A stretch of 27,550 nt of DNA from Oscillospiraceae bacterium (GCA_016295225.1 JAEDLP010000006.1:1-27550), one strand, 5' to 3'. Shown: positions 1-7,334, numbered from the stretch's first letter. Numbers and translations are program-made. Notes: generated by a model from the letters alone, not told the origin.

Positions 1-25
1 CCGCCGTCTTTTTTGTGGAATGGAG

Positions 26-55
26 AAAAACCACCTCTGGTCTCCCAAAGGTGGC
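26..55 (-). terminator. Intrinsic terminator of the P-type ATPase gene
   Basis: Read on the - strand this is an 11-bp stem (arms 45-55 and 30-40, two G-U pairs) closed by a GAGA tetraloop and followed by a T-run (A-run 26-29 on +). It lies just past the ATPase stop codon. Confidence 0.8.
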
Positions 56-62
56 TTTTCGT

Positions 63-2645
63 TTACTTCTTGATTCTCGTTCGGATGGCCTTCAGGAGCT
101 GGATCACCAGCATGCTGGCGATGGCCAGACCGGGGATGGCCAGGAGCAGATGCAGGGGCAGGGCCACGGCCTGCATGACCCCGGCCAGAGGAGGGACCAG
201 CAGCACGACAAACAGGAGAACCGCGCCGATGAGGAAGGCCCCCAGCAGGGAGGGATTGTTCCAGAACCGCCGGGTGAAGAGGATGGGCTCCGCCGCCTTA
301 CAGTTGAAGCCGTGGAACAGGCGGGACAGGCAGAGGGTGGCGAAGGCCATAGTCATGGCCATGGCGTGCCCCCCCTCCTTCAGGCCCAGGTAGAAGGCAG
401 CCACGGTGGCGGCGGCGATAACCAGGCCCTCCAGGCCCACGTTGGTGAGGAAGTCCCGGGTGAGGATGCCCTCGTTGCGGGGCCGGGGTTTCTCGTGCAT
501 GACCGCATCGGTGTGGGGCTCCAGGCCCAAGGCGATGGCGGGCAGGGAGTCGGTGAGGAGGTTAATGAACAGCAGGTGGACCGCCGCGAAGGGCACGGGC
601 AGACTCAGCAGGGAGGCGTACAGCACGGTGAGGATGCCGGCCATGTTGCCCGACAGCAGGAACTGGATGGACCGGCGAATATTCGCGTAGACGTTGCGGC
701 CGTTCTTCACCGCCTGGACGATGGTGGCAAAGTTGTCGTCGGTGAGGACCATGCCGGCGGCGTCCTTGGCCACCTCGGTGCCGGTGACCCCCATAGCCAC
801 GCCGATGTCGGCCTGCTTCAAGGCGGGGGCGTCGTTGACCCCGTCGCCGGTCATGGCCACCAGGGAGCCCCGCTCCTGCCAGGCCCGGACGATGCGGATC
901 TTATGCTCGGGGGACACCCGGGCATAGACCGACACCTCGGGGACGAAGCCCCGAAGCTCCTCGTCGCTCATGGACTCGATGACCGCCCCCTCCACAGCCT
1001 TGGTGCCGGGGGTGAGGATGCCGATCTCCCGGGCGATGGCCGAGGCAGTGACCACGTGGTCGCCGGTGATCATGATGGGCCGGATGCCGGCGGAGATGCA
1101 GTCGGCCACGGCGGCTTTGGACTCCTCTCTGGGCGGGTCCATCATGGCGATGAGGCCCAGGAAGAGCATGTCCCTCTCGTCGTCCAGGGTGACCTCGGGG
1201 GACTCCAAGGGACGGCAGGCAAAGGCCAGCACCCGAAGCCCCTGGTCGGAGAAGGCTTGGTTGGCGGCCTCGATCTCCTCCCGCTCCCCGGGACCCAGGA
1301 TGGTCCGCTCCAGCAGGACGTCCACGGCTCCCTTGGTCATGAGCATCAGGCCCCCGGAGAACCGGTGGACGGTGGACATGAGCTTCCGGTCGGAGTCAAA
1401 GGGCAGCTCCCCCAGCCGGGGCCAGTTGGCCCGGACGGCGTCCTCGTCGAAGCCGAAGTCCTCCCCCAGCCGGACCAGGGCGGTCTCGGTGGGGTCGCCG
1501 ATCTCCCCCTTCTCGTTGATGGTGGCGTCGCTGCACAGCAGGGCGGTGCGCAGGAGGGCCTCCTGGGCAGAGTCCTTGAAATCGGCTTCGGCGGCGGGAA
1601 TGATTCGACCGTTGACAAAGAGTTGGCGGACGGTCATCCGGTTCTGGGTGAGGGTGCCGGTCTTGTCGGAGCAGATGACCGACACACTGCCCAGGCCCTC
1701 CACCGCCTGGAGCTTGCGGATGACGGCGTTTTCCTGGGCCATCTTCCGGGTACCGAAGGAGAGCACGATGGTGACGATGGAGCTGAGGGCCTCGGGGATG
1801 GCGGCCACCGCCAGGGCCACGGCGAAGAGGAAGGCGCTCATGATGCTCTCCCCCTGGATCAGAACGCTCACCGCGAAGATGACGGCGCAGAGGATGAGAA
1901 TGCCGATGGAGAGCTTCTTGCCGAACTGGTCCAGGCTCACCTGGAGGGGGGTCTTCTTCTCAGACGTGGACTTCAGCAGGGCGGCGATCTTGCCCATCTC
2001 GGTCTCCATGCCGGTGCCCGTGACCAGGAACTTGCCCCGGCCGTAGGTGACGAAGGAGCCGGAGAAGACCAGGTTCTTCCGGTCACCCAGGGCCACATCG
2101 CCCTCGATCACGTCGGTGGTCTTCTCCACGGGAAGGCTCTCGCCGGTGAGGGCGGCCTCGGCGGTTTTCAGGCTGGCGCACTCCAGCAGGCGGCCGTCGG
2201 CGCAGACAGCGTCGCCGGCTTCCAGGAGGACGATGTCCCCGGGGACCACCTCCCGGCCGGGGATCTGGAGGACCCCGCCGTCCCGGAGGACCTTGGCCGT
2301 GGGGGCCGACATCTGTTTCAGGCTGTCCAGGGAGGCCTCGGCCTTCACGGTCTGGACGGTACCCAGGATGGCGTTCATGGTGATGACCGCCAGGATGACC
2401 ACCATGCTCTCCACGTCTCCCAGGACGGCGGAGACCACGGCGGCGACGATGAGGATGATGACCAGGAAATCCAGGAACTGCTCGAAGAAGATCCGGGCTG
2501 TACTCTTTTTGCCGCCCTCCCGCAGTTCGTTGGGGCCGTACTGCTCCAGCCGCTGAGCCGCCTCCCGGCCGGTGAGGCCGGCAGGGCTGCTGTGCAGGCC
2601 GGACAGCAGGTCTTCCCCGGTCTGCTGCCAAATTTCTTTGCTCAT
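63..2645 (-). CDS. P-type cation-transporting ATPase, probable Mn2+/Ca2+ exporter
   Basis: An 860-residue P2-type ATPase, the usual length for the SERCA/PMR1-like group. It pumps divalent cations out of the cytoplasm using ATP. Visible parts in order: N-terminal cation-ATPase domain (about 1-50), membrane helices from about 55 to 100, actuator loop with LTGES (167-171), the membrane helix with PEAL (284-287) that forms part of the cation site, phosphorylation motif DKTGT with Asp327, hinge motifs TGDH and GDGVNDAP, and a later membrane helix carrying NLLTD. Nothing is missing. Family members are often annotated as calcium pumps. Here the upstream leader carries a Mn2+-sensing riboswitch, as seen for Lactococcus YoaB and pneumococcal MgtA, so Mn2+ export is the better inference. 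It is transcribed alone, with its own promoter (2833-2861) and terminator. Ca2+ cannot be excluded from sequence. Confidence 0.93.
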   Translation of the reverse strand: MSKEIWQQTGEDLLSGLHSSPAGLTGREAAQRLEQYGPNELREGGKKSTARIFFEQFLDFLVIILIVAAVVSAVLGDVESMVVILAVITMNAILGTVQTVKAEASLDSLKQMSAPTAKVLRDGGVLQIPGREVVPGDIVLLEAGDAVCADGRLLECASLKTAEAALTGESLPVEKTTDVIEGDVALGDRKNLVFSGSFVTYGRGKFLVTGTGMETEMGKIAALLKSTSEKKTPLQVSLDQFGKKLSIGILILCAVIFAVSVLIQGESIMSAFLFAVALAVAAIPEALSSIVTIVLSFGTRKMAQENAVIRKLQAVEGLGSVSVICSDKTGTLTQNRMTVRQLFVNGRIIPAAEADFKDSAQEALLRTALLCSDATINEKGEIGDPTETALVRLGEDFGFDEDAVRANWPRLGELPFDSDRKLMSTVHRFSGGLMLMTKGAVDVLLERTILGPGEREEIEAANQAFSDQGLRVLAFACRPLESPEVTLDDERDMLFLGLIAMMDPPREESKAAVADCISAGIRPIMITGDHVVTASAIAREIGILTPGTKAVEGAVIESMSDEELRGFVPEVSVYARVSPEHKIRIVRAWQERGSLVAMTGDGVNDAPALKQADIGVAMGVTGTEVAKDAAGMVLTDDNFATIVQAVKNGRNVYANIRRSIQFLLSGNMAGILTVLYASLLSLPVPFAAVHLLFINLLTDSLPAIALGLEPHTDAVMHEKPRPRNEGILTRDFLTNVGLEGLVIAAATVAAFYLGLKEGGHAMAMTMAFATLCLSRLFHGFNCKAAEPILFTRRFWNNPSLLGAFLIGAVLLFVVLLVPPLAGVMQAVALPLHLLLAIPGLAIASMLVIQLLKAIRTRIKK

Positions 2646-2689
2646 AAAAGGTTCTTCCTTTCTTTCTCTGGAAGTGTGCAGGCGCGCTC

Positions 2690-2746
2690 AAAAAACAAAA
2701 AACGAGCCCTTTTGCCTGCAATGCTCCCATTGCTGCAAAAGTCTCG
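2690..2746 (-). terminator. Riboswitch expression platform: regulated terminator
   Basis: On the - strand a long interrupted hairpin (CGAG/CTCG, then CTTTTGC/GCAAAAG, then CAATG/CATTG with a GGAG loop) is followed by two T6 runs separated by one G. It lies between the aptamer and the ATPase start codon. The CTTTTGC strand would also pair with the AAAAG of the aptamer's first stem, so aptamer folding and this terminator exclude each other. That predicts the gene is on when Mn2+ is bound. Confidence 0.8.
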
Positions 2747-2826
2747 CCATTTCAACTCGAAGCGGGGCCGTGCCCGTATTGACGCCGCGAGTGCACATTC
2801 CTGTGCCAGCTACTCCCTTTTAACTA
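2737..2826 (-). promoter_or_regulatory. yybP-ykoY manganese riboswitch aptamer
   Basis: Read on the - strand the leader contains the hallmark elements of this class in order: AAAAGGGAGUAGCU, then GCGUCAAUACG, then GAGUUGAAAUGGCGAGACUUUU. The ends AAAAG and CUUUU can close the basal stem. The class binds Mn2+ and controls Mn2+ exporters, including P-type ATPases. A covariance-model search against Rfam RF00080 would confirm it. Confidence 0.85.
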
Positions 2827-2832
2827 ATGGCA

Positions 2833-2861
2833 AGTGTATCCTATTTCCCCTGGATTGTCAA
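2833..2861 (-). promoter_or_regulatory. Promoter for the Mn riboswitch/ATPase transcript
   Basis: On the - strand TTGACA (2856-2861) and TACACT (2833-2838) are separated by exactly 17 bases. The start of transcription would fall just before the riboswitch aptamer. Confidence 0.8.
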
Positions 2862-2894
2862 GGGGGTTCCCCCTTTGGGGGCCGCATAAAACTC

Positions 2895-2923
2895 TTGCTA
2901 TTCTGCCCCAAATGCAGTAAACT
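2895..2923 (+). promoter_or_regulatory. Candidate promoter for the NusG-II/Gx transporter operon
   Basis: TTGCTA (2895-2900) and TAAACT (2918-2923) are separated by 17 bases, about 35 bases before the first gene. It diverges from the ATPase promoter, and a GC-rich inverted repeat (GGGGG/CCCCC/GGGGG, 2862-2881) lies between the two. Confidence 0.5.
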
Positions 2924-2957
2924 ACACTTATCTATCCATATCTCCCGGAGGTGCGCT

Positions 2958-3308
2958 ATGAAAGGCAAATCCACCAAGGTCTGGCTGGTGATCATCGCTC
3001 TGCTGCTGGTCGCCGGAATCGCCGGCATGGTCTTTGTCCGGTCCGCCCGGGAGGAGGGTGGGCAGGTCCTCATCACCTGGAACAATGAGATTCAGGGGAC
3101 CTATCCCCTCGGCGAAGACCGCACCCTGGTCTACGAGAGCGAGAACGGACAGCGAAACGTGGTGACCATCCAGGACGGCATGGTCTTCATGGAGGAGGCC
3201 AGCTGTCCCGACCAGATCTGCGTTCGGAAGGGCCCCACCAACCAGACCGCCGACCCCATCGTCTGCCTGCCCAACAGCCTGGTGGTGGAAGTCCAGGCCG
3301 CCGGCTAA
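2958..3308 (+). CDS. NusG domain II-containing membrane-anchored protein
   Basis: A 116-residue protein with an N-terminal membrane anchor (about residues 8-28) followed by an extracytoplasmic NusG_II-type domain. The C-terminal half shows the family signature ASCPDQICVRKGP, then IVCLPNSLVVEV, with three conserved cysteines. The start is fixed by GGAGGTGCGCT directly before ATG at 2958. It is followed after 31 bases by a Gx-family transporter gene. This pairing is common in Clostridia and, as I recall, the eetA/eetB pair of Gram-positive extracellular electron transfer loci has the same two domains. No other electron transfer gene (ndh2, fmnB, pplA) is present here, so that role is only a possibility. 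Molecular function unknown. Confidence 0.85.
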   Translation: MKGKSTKVWLVIIALLLVAGIAGMVFVRSAREEGGQVLITWNNEIQGTYPLGEDRTLVYESENGQRNVVTIQDGMVFMEEASCPDQICVRKGPTNQTADPIVCLPNSLVVEVQAAG

Positions 3309-3339
3309 GAAATCCAATCTTTGAAGATGGAGTGACACC

Positions 3340-3840
3340 ATGAACGTCAAAAAACTCACCTACATGGCCATGCTCACGGCCATTTCCATGATCGTCTTCC
3401 TCATTGAGGCCCAGATTCCCCTGCCCTTCGCCGTTCCCGGCGTGAAACTGGGCATCGCCAATGTCATCACCCTCTACGCCATCTGGACCCTGGGCTGGAA
3501 GGAGGCCGGGGCCATCCTTATCATCCGCATCTTCCTGGGCAACGTCATCGCCGGCAACGTCATGGCCATGGCCTACAGTCTGGCCGGCGGCCTGCTGTGC
3601 TGGGTCATCATGTCCCTGCTGAAGCCCATTATGAAGCGCAGCCAAATCTGGATCATGAGCATCCTGGGGGCCATCGGCCACAACGCCGGGCAGCTGGCCG
3701 TGGCCATCGCCATCTCCGGCACCGCCGCCATGGCCTGGTACGCACCGGTCCTGCTGGTGGCCGGCGTCATCACCGGCGCGTTCACCGGTTACCTCACCCA
3801 GATCCTCCTGAGCCACATGGATAAGCTGAAAACCAATTGA
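3340..3840 (+). CDS. Gx transporter family protein (heptaprenyl diphosphate synthase component I-like)
   Basis: A 166-residue integral membrane protein with about five hydrophobic helices and many small-residue Gly-x patterns (GNVIAGNVMAMAYSLAGG). It opens with a helix MAMLTAISMIVFLIEAQIP typical of this family and of ECF-type S components, and has the family's PGVKLGIANVITLYA segment. Older annotation calls such proteins component I of heptaprenyl diphosphate synthase. They have no prenyltransferase catalytic motif and are more likely small-molecule permeases. It is co-transcribed with the NusG-II gene upstream and closed by the hairpin at 3862-3900. Substrate unknown. Confidence 0.85.
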   Translation: MNVKKLTYMAMLTAISMIVFLIEAQIPLPFAVPGVKLGIANVITLYAIWTLGWKEAGAILIIRIFLGNVIAGNVMAMAYSLAGGLLCWVIMSLLKPIMKRSQIWIMSILGAIGHNAGQLAVAIAISGTAAMAWYAPVLLVAGVITGAFTGYLTQILLSHMDKLKTN

Positions 3841-3861
3841 TCCGTTGGAATCCCATCTCAA

Positions 3862-3900
3862 ATGCCGGGGCGGCCCTTGGGGCCGCCCCGGCATGTTTTA
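3862..3900 (+). terminator. Intrinsic terminator after the Gx transporter gene
   Basis: A perfect 15-bp GC-rich stem (3862-3876 with 3880-3894) has a 3-base loop and is followed by GTTTTATT. It lies between the converging Gx transporter and feoB genes and may serve both strands. Confidence 0.8.
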
Positions 3901-3939
3901 TTGGGCTGGGCACGCCGTCCCGATCCATTTTCCACTTTT

Positions 3940-5961
3940 TCAAAGCAGGCTCCCCACCTGATACACCCCCAGGGCCACGAACCAGGCCAGGCCGGTCTGC
4001 CACCCCACCGTCAGCCAGAAGTGACGGGGGGAGGCCATCTCCTGGCGGATGGCCCCCAGGGCGGCCAGGCAGGGAGCGCACAGCAGGTTGAACAGCAGGA
4101 AGGACAGGGCCGCCGCCGGAACCATGAGGCACTCCGGCAGGCCGCCGGAGCAGAGGACCGCCAAGGTCCCCACGATGCTCTCCTTGGCCAGCAGGCCCGT
4201 GATGGCGGCCACCACCGCCCGCCAGTCCCCCCAGCCCAGGGGGGCGAACAGGGGCTCCAGCAGTTCCCCCACCCCGGCCAGCAGACTGCACTCCAGGTTC
4301 CCCCCGGCCAGATACCGAAAAGCCCCCTGGCTCCAGCCGAAGGAGGCGGCAAACCACACCGCCGCCGAGGCCAGCACCAGCAGACTGCCCGCTTTTCGCA
4401 GAAACTCCTCCACCCGCCGACCGGTCCCCCGGACCAGGTCCCCCAGGGCAGGCAGACGGTAGTCGGGCAGCTCCAGCAGGAAGGGCGTGTCCCCCGGCGG
4501 GAACCACCGGCTCCCCCAAAAGAGCCAGCCGGTGAGGAGGATGGCCCCCACCCCCGCCAGGTAGGCCGTGGGGGCCACCCACCAGGCCCCGGGAAAGACC
4601 GTCCCGGCGATCAAGGCGATCACCGGCAGCTTGGCCCCGCAGGGCAGGAAGGTGGTGGTCATCACCGTGAGCCGCCGGCAGCTCTCCCGGCGGATGGTCC
4701 GGCAGGCCAGAACCCCCGGCACTCCGCAGCCGCAGGCCAGGATGTAGGGTGCCACCGACTTCCCCGACAGGCCCAGCCGCCTGACCGCCCGGTCCAGGAG
4801 ATAGGCCCCCCGGGAGAGATACCCGCAGCCCTCCAGAAAGGTCAGGCAGAAAAACAGCGCCGCCAGCTGGGGCAGGAAGGTCAGCACCGTCCCCACCCCG
4901 GCGGCCACGCCGTCCACCGCCAGAGAGGTCAGCCAGTCGGGGCAGCCCATCCGGGACAGGGCGTAGTCCAGCAGGGGAACCACCCCAAGCAGCTCCCGGC
5001 CCAGCAGGGACCACCTTCCCCGGAAGATGGTGGCCATGAGGGTCTCCGTCCACCCTCCCATCAGGCAGATGGACAGCCAGAACATCCCCAGCAGGGCGGC
5101 AGCGAAGGCAGGCAGCGCCAGCAGGGGATGGAGCAGGACCCGATCCAGCAGGGCGGTCATGGATCGTCCGCCCCGCCCTTTGGTCAGGCACCGGTGGGCC
5201 AGGTCCCCGGCGAAGGCGTACCGCTCGGCAGCGATGCGCTCCACCCGGTCGTCGTTCACATCCTCCTCGCAGACGGAAACCACCAGGTCGATCCGCTGGC
5301 GGAGGGCCAGCCCCGCCCCCAGGGCCTTCTGGGCCTCCTCCTCCCCCTCAAAGAGCTTGGACAAATAGAAGGCCCGTCCCTCCCGGGGCAGGACGGATCG
5401 GGCCAGCACCCCGATATCCTCCAACGCCCGCTCCACCCGCTGGGAGAAAATAGAAACCGGACGGGGCGGGGTCCCCGCTCGGGCCTGGGACAGAGCCAGC
5501 TTCACCGCCCGGTCCACCCCCTGTCCCTTGGCGGCGGAGAGGGCGGTCACCGGGCAGCCCAGACGGTCCGACAGCTGGGCTGTGTCCAGGGCCTGTCCCC
5601 GTTTTTCCAGCACGTCCAGCCGGTTCACCGCCACGACCATGGGGATCCCCAGCTCCAGGAGCTGGACGGTGAGATACAGGCTGCGCTCCAGGTTGACCCC
5701 GTCCACCAGGTTCAGGATGGCGTCGGGACGCTGCCCGGTGAGGACCCGGCGGGTGACCCCCTCCTCGGGGGTGTAGGGGGTCAGGGCGTAGATTCCCGGC
5801 AGGTCCAGGATACGGACCGACAGGTTCTCCGTCCAGACCCCGGACTTCTTCTCCACCGTGACTCCCGGCCAGTTGCCCACCAGCTGCCTGTCCCCGGTGA
5901 GAGCGTTGAAGAGAGTGGTCTTCCCAGCGTTGGGCCCCCCCACCAGGGCAATGGTCACCAC
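3940..5961 (-). CDS. feoB: Ferrous iron transport protein B
   Basis: A 673-residue FeoB, close to the family's usual length. It imports Fe2+ across the cytoplasmic membrane. The N-terminal GTPase domain shows G1 GGPNAGKTT (about 8-16), a switch region NWPGVTVEKKSG, G3 DLPG and G4 NRLD. The C-terminal two-thirds is the polytopic membrane region with two nucleoside-recognition (Gate) halves, including the conserved cysteine segment ILACGCGVPG and the later LLCAPCLAALG. The start is GTG at 5961, eight bases after GGGAGG; a second GTG follows immediately at 5958. It overlaps the end of feoA by 7 bases, indicating translational coupling. No feoC-like gene follows. The iron supply fits the iron-sulfur and siroheme enzymes in this window. 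Confidence 0.95.
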   Translation of the reverse strand: MVTIALVGGPNAGKTTLFNALTGDRQLVGNWPGVTVEKKSGVWTENLSVRILDLPGIYALTPYTPEEGVTRRVLTGQRPDAILNLVDGVNLERSLYLTVQLLELGIPMVVAVNRLDVLEKRGQALDTAQLSDRLGCPVTALSAAKGQGVDRAVKLALSQARAGTPPRPVSIFSQRVERALEDIGVLARSVLPREGRAFYLSKLFEGEEEAQKALGAGLALRQRIDLVVSVCEEDVNDDRVERIAAERYAFAGDLAHRCLTKGRGGRSMTALLDRVLLHPLLALPAFAAALLGMFWLSICLMGGWTETLMATIFRGRWSLLGRELLGVVPLLDYALSRMGCPDWLTSLAVDGVAAGVGTVLTFLPQLAALFFCLTFLEGCGYLSRGAYLLDRAVRRLGLSGKSVAPYILACGCGVPGVLACRTIRRESCRRLTVMTTTFLPCGAKLPVIALIAGTVFPGAWWVAPTAYLAGVGAILLTGWLFWGSRWFPPGDTPFLLELPDYRLPALGDLVRGTGRRVEEFLRKAGSLLVLASAAVWFAASFGWSQGAFRYLAGGNLECSLLAGVGELLEPLFAPLGWGDWRAVVAAITGLLAKESIVGTLAVLCSGGLPECLMVPAAALSFLLFNLLCAPCLAALGAIRQEMASPRHFWLTVGWQTGLAWFVALGVYQVGSLL

Positions 5962-6194
5962 CGGCGGTTCCTCCCTTCGGCCACCTCCACCAGCCCCCCG
6001 TCGGCCCGGCGGAGGGTCAGTGTATAGCCCCGCAGGGTCAGCTCCAGGGGGTCCCCCAGGGGAGCCGCCCCGGTGACGGTGACGGCGGTGCCGGGGAGGA
6101 TGCCCATGTCCAGCAGCCGCCGGCGCAGAGCCCCCTCTCCCCGGATGTGGAGAACGGTGAAGGTCTGTCCCACCTTGGCCTGTTCCAATGTCAT
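5955..6194 (-). CDS. feoA: Ferrous iron transport protein A
   Basis: A 79-residue cytoplasmic SH3-like protein needed for FeoB activity. It shows the family pattern: a start with a short TLEQAKVGQTFTV segment, then GEGALRRRLLDMGILPGTAVTV, and a C-terminal LTLRGYTLTLRRADG. The ribosome site AAAAGGAGGGATC lies just before ATG at 6194. Its stop overlaps the feoB start. Only 43 bases separate it from the terminator of the upstream ydcF-like gene, and I found no convincing promoter in that gap. Confidence 0.93.
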   Translation of the reverse strand: MTLEQAKVGQTFTVLHIRGEGALRRRLLDMGILPGTAVTVTGAAPLGDPLELTLRGYTLTLRRADGGLVEVAEGRNRRW

Positions 6195-6237
6195 GCCGAT
6201 CCCTCCTTTTGGTGGTACAGCCTATGCGGGAGGGCGG

Positions 6238-6272
6238 AAAAAAAGACCACGGAGCAGGTTCGCTCCGCGGTC
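6238..6272 (-). terminator. Intrinsic terminator after the YdcF-like gene
   Basis: On the - strand GACCGCGGAGC pairs with GCTCCGTGGTC (arms 6262-6272 and 6245-6255, one G-U pair), followed by T7 (A7 at 6238-6244 on +). It starts only a few bases after the stop codon of the ydcF-like gene. Confidence 0.88.
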
Positions 6273-6278
6273 TCCGTG

Positions 6279-6944
6279 TTATTCCGTGGTTCCGTCCAGT
6301 GGCACCGGGTCCCCTAAAAACTTGGGTTCCGGCTGGAGGATGGCCCAGAGGAAGGCCTTGTCCCGGGCCAGGATCTCCCGAAAATCCCGGCCGATCTGTC
6401 CGGCGTCGTTCCGGGGGGCTGCGGCCACGCCCCAGGCCTCCAGGCCCAGAGCCTCCGCCAGGTAGAGGGCCCGGCTCAAGTGGTACTCCTGGGTGACGAT
6501 GACCACCCGCTCCGCCCCGAAGATATCCCGGGCCCGGTACAGGCTGTCATAGGTGGAGAACCCCGCGTGGTCGGTGACGATATCTCCCTGGGGGACTCCC
6601 TGGGCGATGGCTTCCGCCTCCATGGTCCCCACCTCGTTGTAGTCCTCCCGGCTGTTGTCCCCGGACATGAGGAGCTTGTCCGCCCAGCTGGTCTCGTAGA
6701 GCTCCACCGACCGGCTGATCCGGCTGGCCAGCATGGGGGTGGGAGAGCCGTCGGGCCGGACGCCGCAGCCCAGCACCAGGACGCAGTCCAGCCCCTCGGG
6801 GGGCGCATCCTCCGGGGACAGTATCCGATCCCGGGTGGTGGCCGTCATGTAGGCGCTGATCCCCAGAGCCAGGGCCGCCCCCAGGACGGCCAGACAGAGC
6901 AGCGCCAGAACCCCCCGCCGGACCCGGCCTTTGGTCCCGGTCAT
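6279..6944 (-). CDS. SanA/YdcF family (DUF218) envelope protein
   Basis: A 221-residue protein with one N-terminal membrane helix (about 11-33) and a DUF218 domain outside. The family core is clear: VLVLGCGVRPDGSPTPMLASRI (from about residue 55), LLMSGD (91-96), EA at about 110, DHAGFSTYDSLYRA (125-138) and VTQEYHLSRAL (150-160). Relatives such as E. coli SanA affect envelope barrier function and vancomycin sensitivity; the biochemical reaction is not established. It is the last gene of the SCIFF unit. Its ATG overlaps the TGA of a 23-residue membrane peptide gene by four bases (ATGA), and a strong terminator follows. Whether it works with the peptide or the SCIFF system is unknown. Confidence 0.85.
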   Translation of the reverse strand: MTGTKGRVRRGVLALLCLAVLGAALALGISAYMTATTRDRILSPEDAPPEGLDCVLVLGCGVRPDGSPTPMLASRISRSVELYETSWADKLLMSGDNSREDYNEVGTMEAEAIAQGVPQGDIVTDHAGFSTYDSLYRARDIFGAERVVIVTQEYHLSRALYLAEALGLEAWGVAAAPRNDAGQIGRDFREILARDKAFLWAILQPEPKFLGDPVPLDGTTE

Positions 6945-7012
6945 TTCTTCCGATTCTCGATGATGAGAACCGCCGCAATAAATACAATACCTACGATCAG
7001 TCCAATGACCAT
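6941..7012 (-). CDS. 23-residue single-helix membrane peptide
   Basis: A very short frame encoding one hydrophobic helix (MVIGLIVGIVFIAAVLII) and a charged tail ENRKK, which would place the C terminus in the cytoplasm by the positive-inside rule. I include it because AAAGGATGG precedes the ATG at a proper distance, the TGA overlaps the ydcF-like start as ATGA, and the composition is purely membrane-like. The frame is open further upstream, but that part is a shadow of the preceding gene. No function recognised. It may act only as a leader for translational coupling of the ydcF-like gene. Confidence 0.6.
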   Translation of the reverse strand: MVIGLIVGIVFIAAVLIIENRKK

Positions 7013-7041
7013 AACGCTTCCATCCTTTCTGTCTCGGCGTT

Positions 7042-7090
7042 GTCTCAACCTTCGCACCGTTCCGCCATCCGCAGATGGCGGATTTGAGAC
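7042..7090 (-). repeat. Nested inverted repeat between two small genes
   Basis: An inner 8-bp perfect stem CCGCCATC/GATGGCGG with a 4-base loop (7062-7081) sits inside an outer 7-bp pair GTCTCAA/TTGAGAC (7042-7048 with 7084-7090). There is no T-run, so it does not look like a simple terminator. It could be an RNA processing or stability element separating the SCIFF genes from the 23-residue peptide/ydcF-like pair. Confidence 0.5.
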
Positions 7091-7094
7091 GTCA

Positions 7095-7313
7095 TCAGTC
7101 CTCCATGCTGGCCAGGGCGTCCAGCAGAGCCTCCTCGTCCTCATCGTCATCCACGGGGCCACGGGTGTAGGTCACCCGGACGGCGGTGCCGCTGAGCATA
7201 TCCTCCCGGCGGGCAGTCCAGCCCTTTTCGTTCATCTTGGCGATGCCGTCCTCCAGCTGCTTGGTCACGTCGTCGATGTCGACGCCCATATAGGTCACTT
7301 TCTTTACTTCCAT
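7095..7313 (-). CDS. Unrecognised 72-residue protein of the SCIFF operon
   Basis: I do not recognise this protein. It is soluble, starts MEVKKVTYMGVDIDDV, continues with a predicted amphipathic helix (TKQLEDGIAKMNEKGW), then a beta-rich patch GTAVRVTYTRG, and ends in an acidic tail DDDEDEEALLDALASMED. There are no cysteines, so it is not itself a thioether peptide. The ribosome site AAAGGAGG precedes ATG at 7313. It begins 21 bases after the SCIFF maturase stop, so co-transcription is very likely. A small accessory role (chaperone, recognition or immunity-like partner) is conceivable but not shown by the sequence. Confidence 0.8.
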   Translation of the reverse strand: MEVKKVTYMGVDIDDVTKQLEDGIAKMNEKGWTARREDMLSGTAVRVTYTRGPVDDDEDEEALLDALASMED

Positions 7314-7334
7314 GGTAACGTCCTCCTTTGGGGA

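Noticed and set aside
15..2957. Very long Gly/His/Gln-rich open frame on the + strand over the P-type ATPase gene
   Set aside because: It is antisense to a fully conserved ATPase, has no ribosome site and the low-complexity composition expected of a GC-rich shadow frame. Only its final part, from ATG at 2958, is a real gene (NusG-II).
2958..3840. Complete extracellular electron transfer locus
   Set aside because: Only the two membrane genes are present; no NDH-2, flavin transferase, flavoprotein or quinone genes nearby.
3862..6027. Pro/Gln/Gly-rich 721-codon open frame on + over feoB
   Set aside because: Shadow of feoB caused by high GC content; no recognisable domain, and it runs through the terminator 3862-3900.
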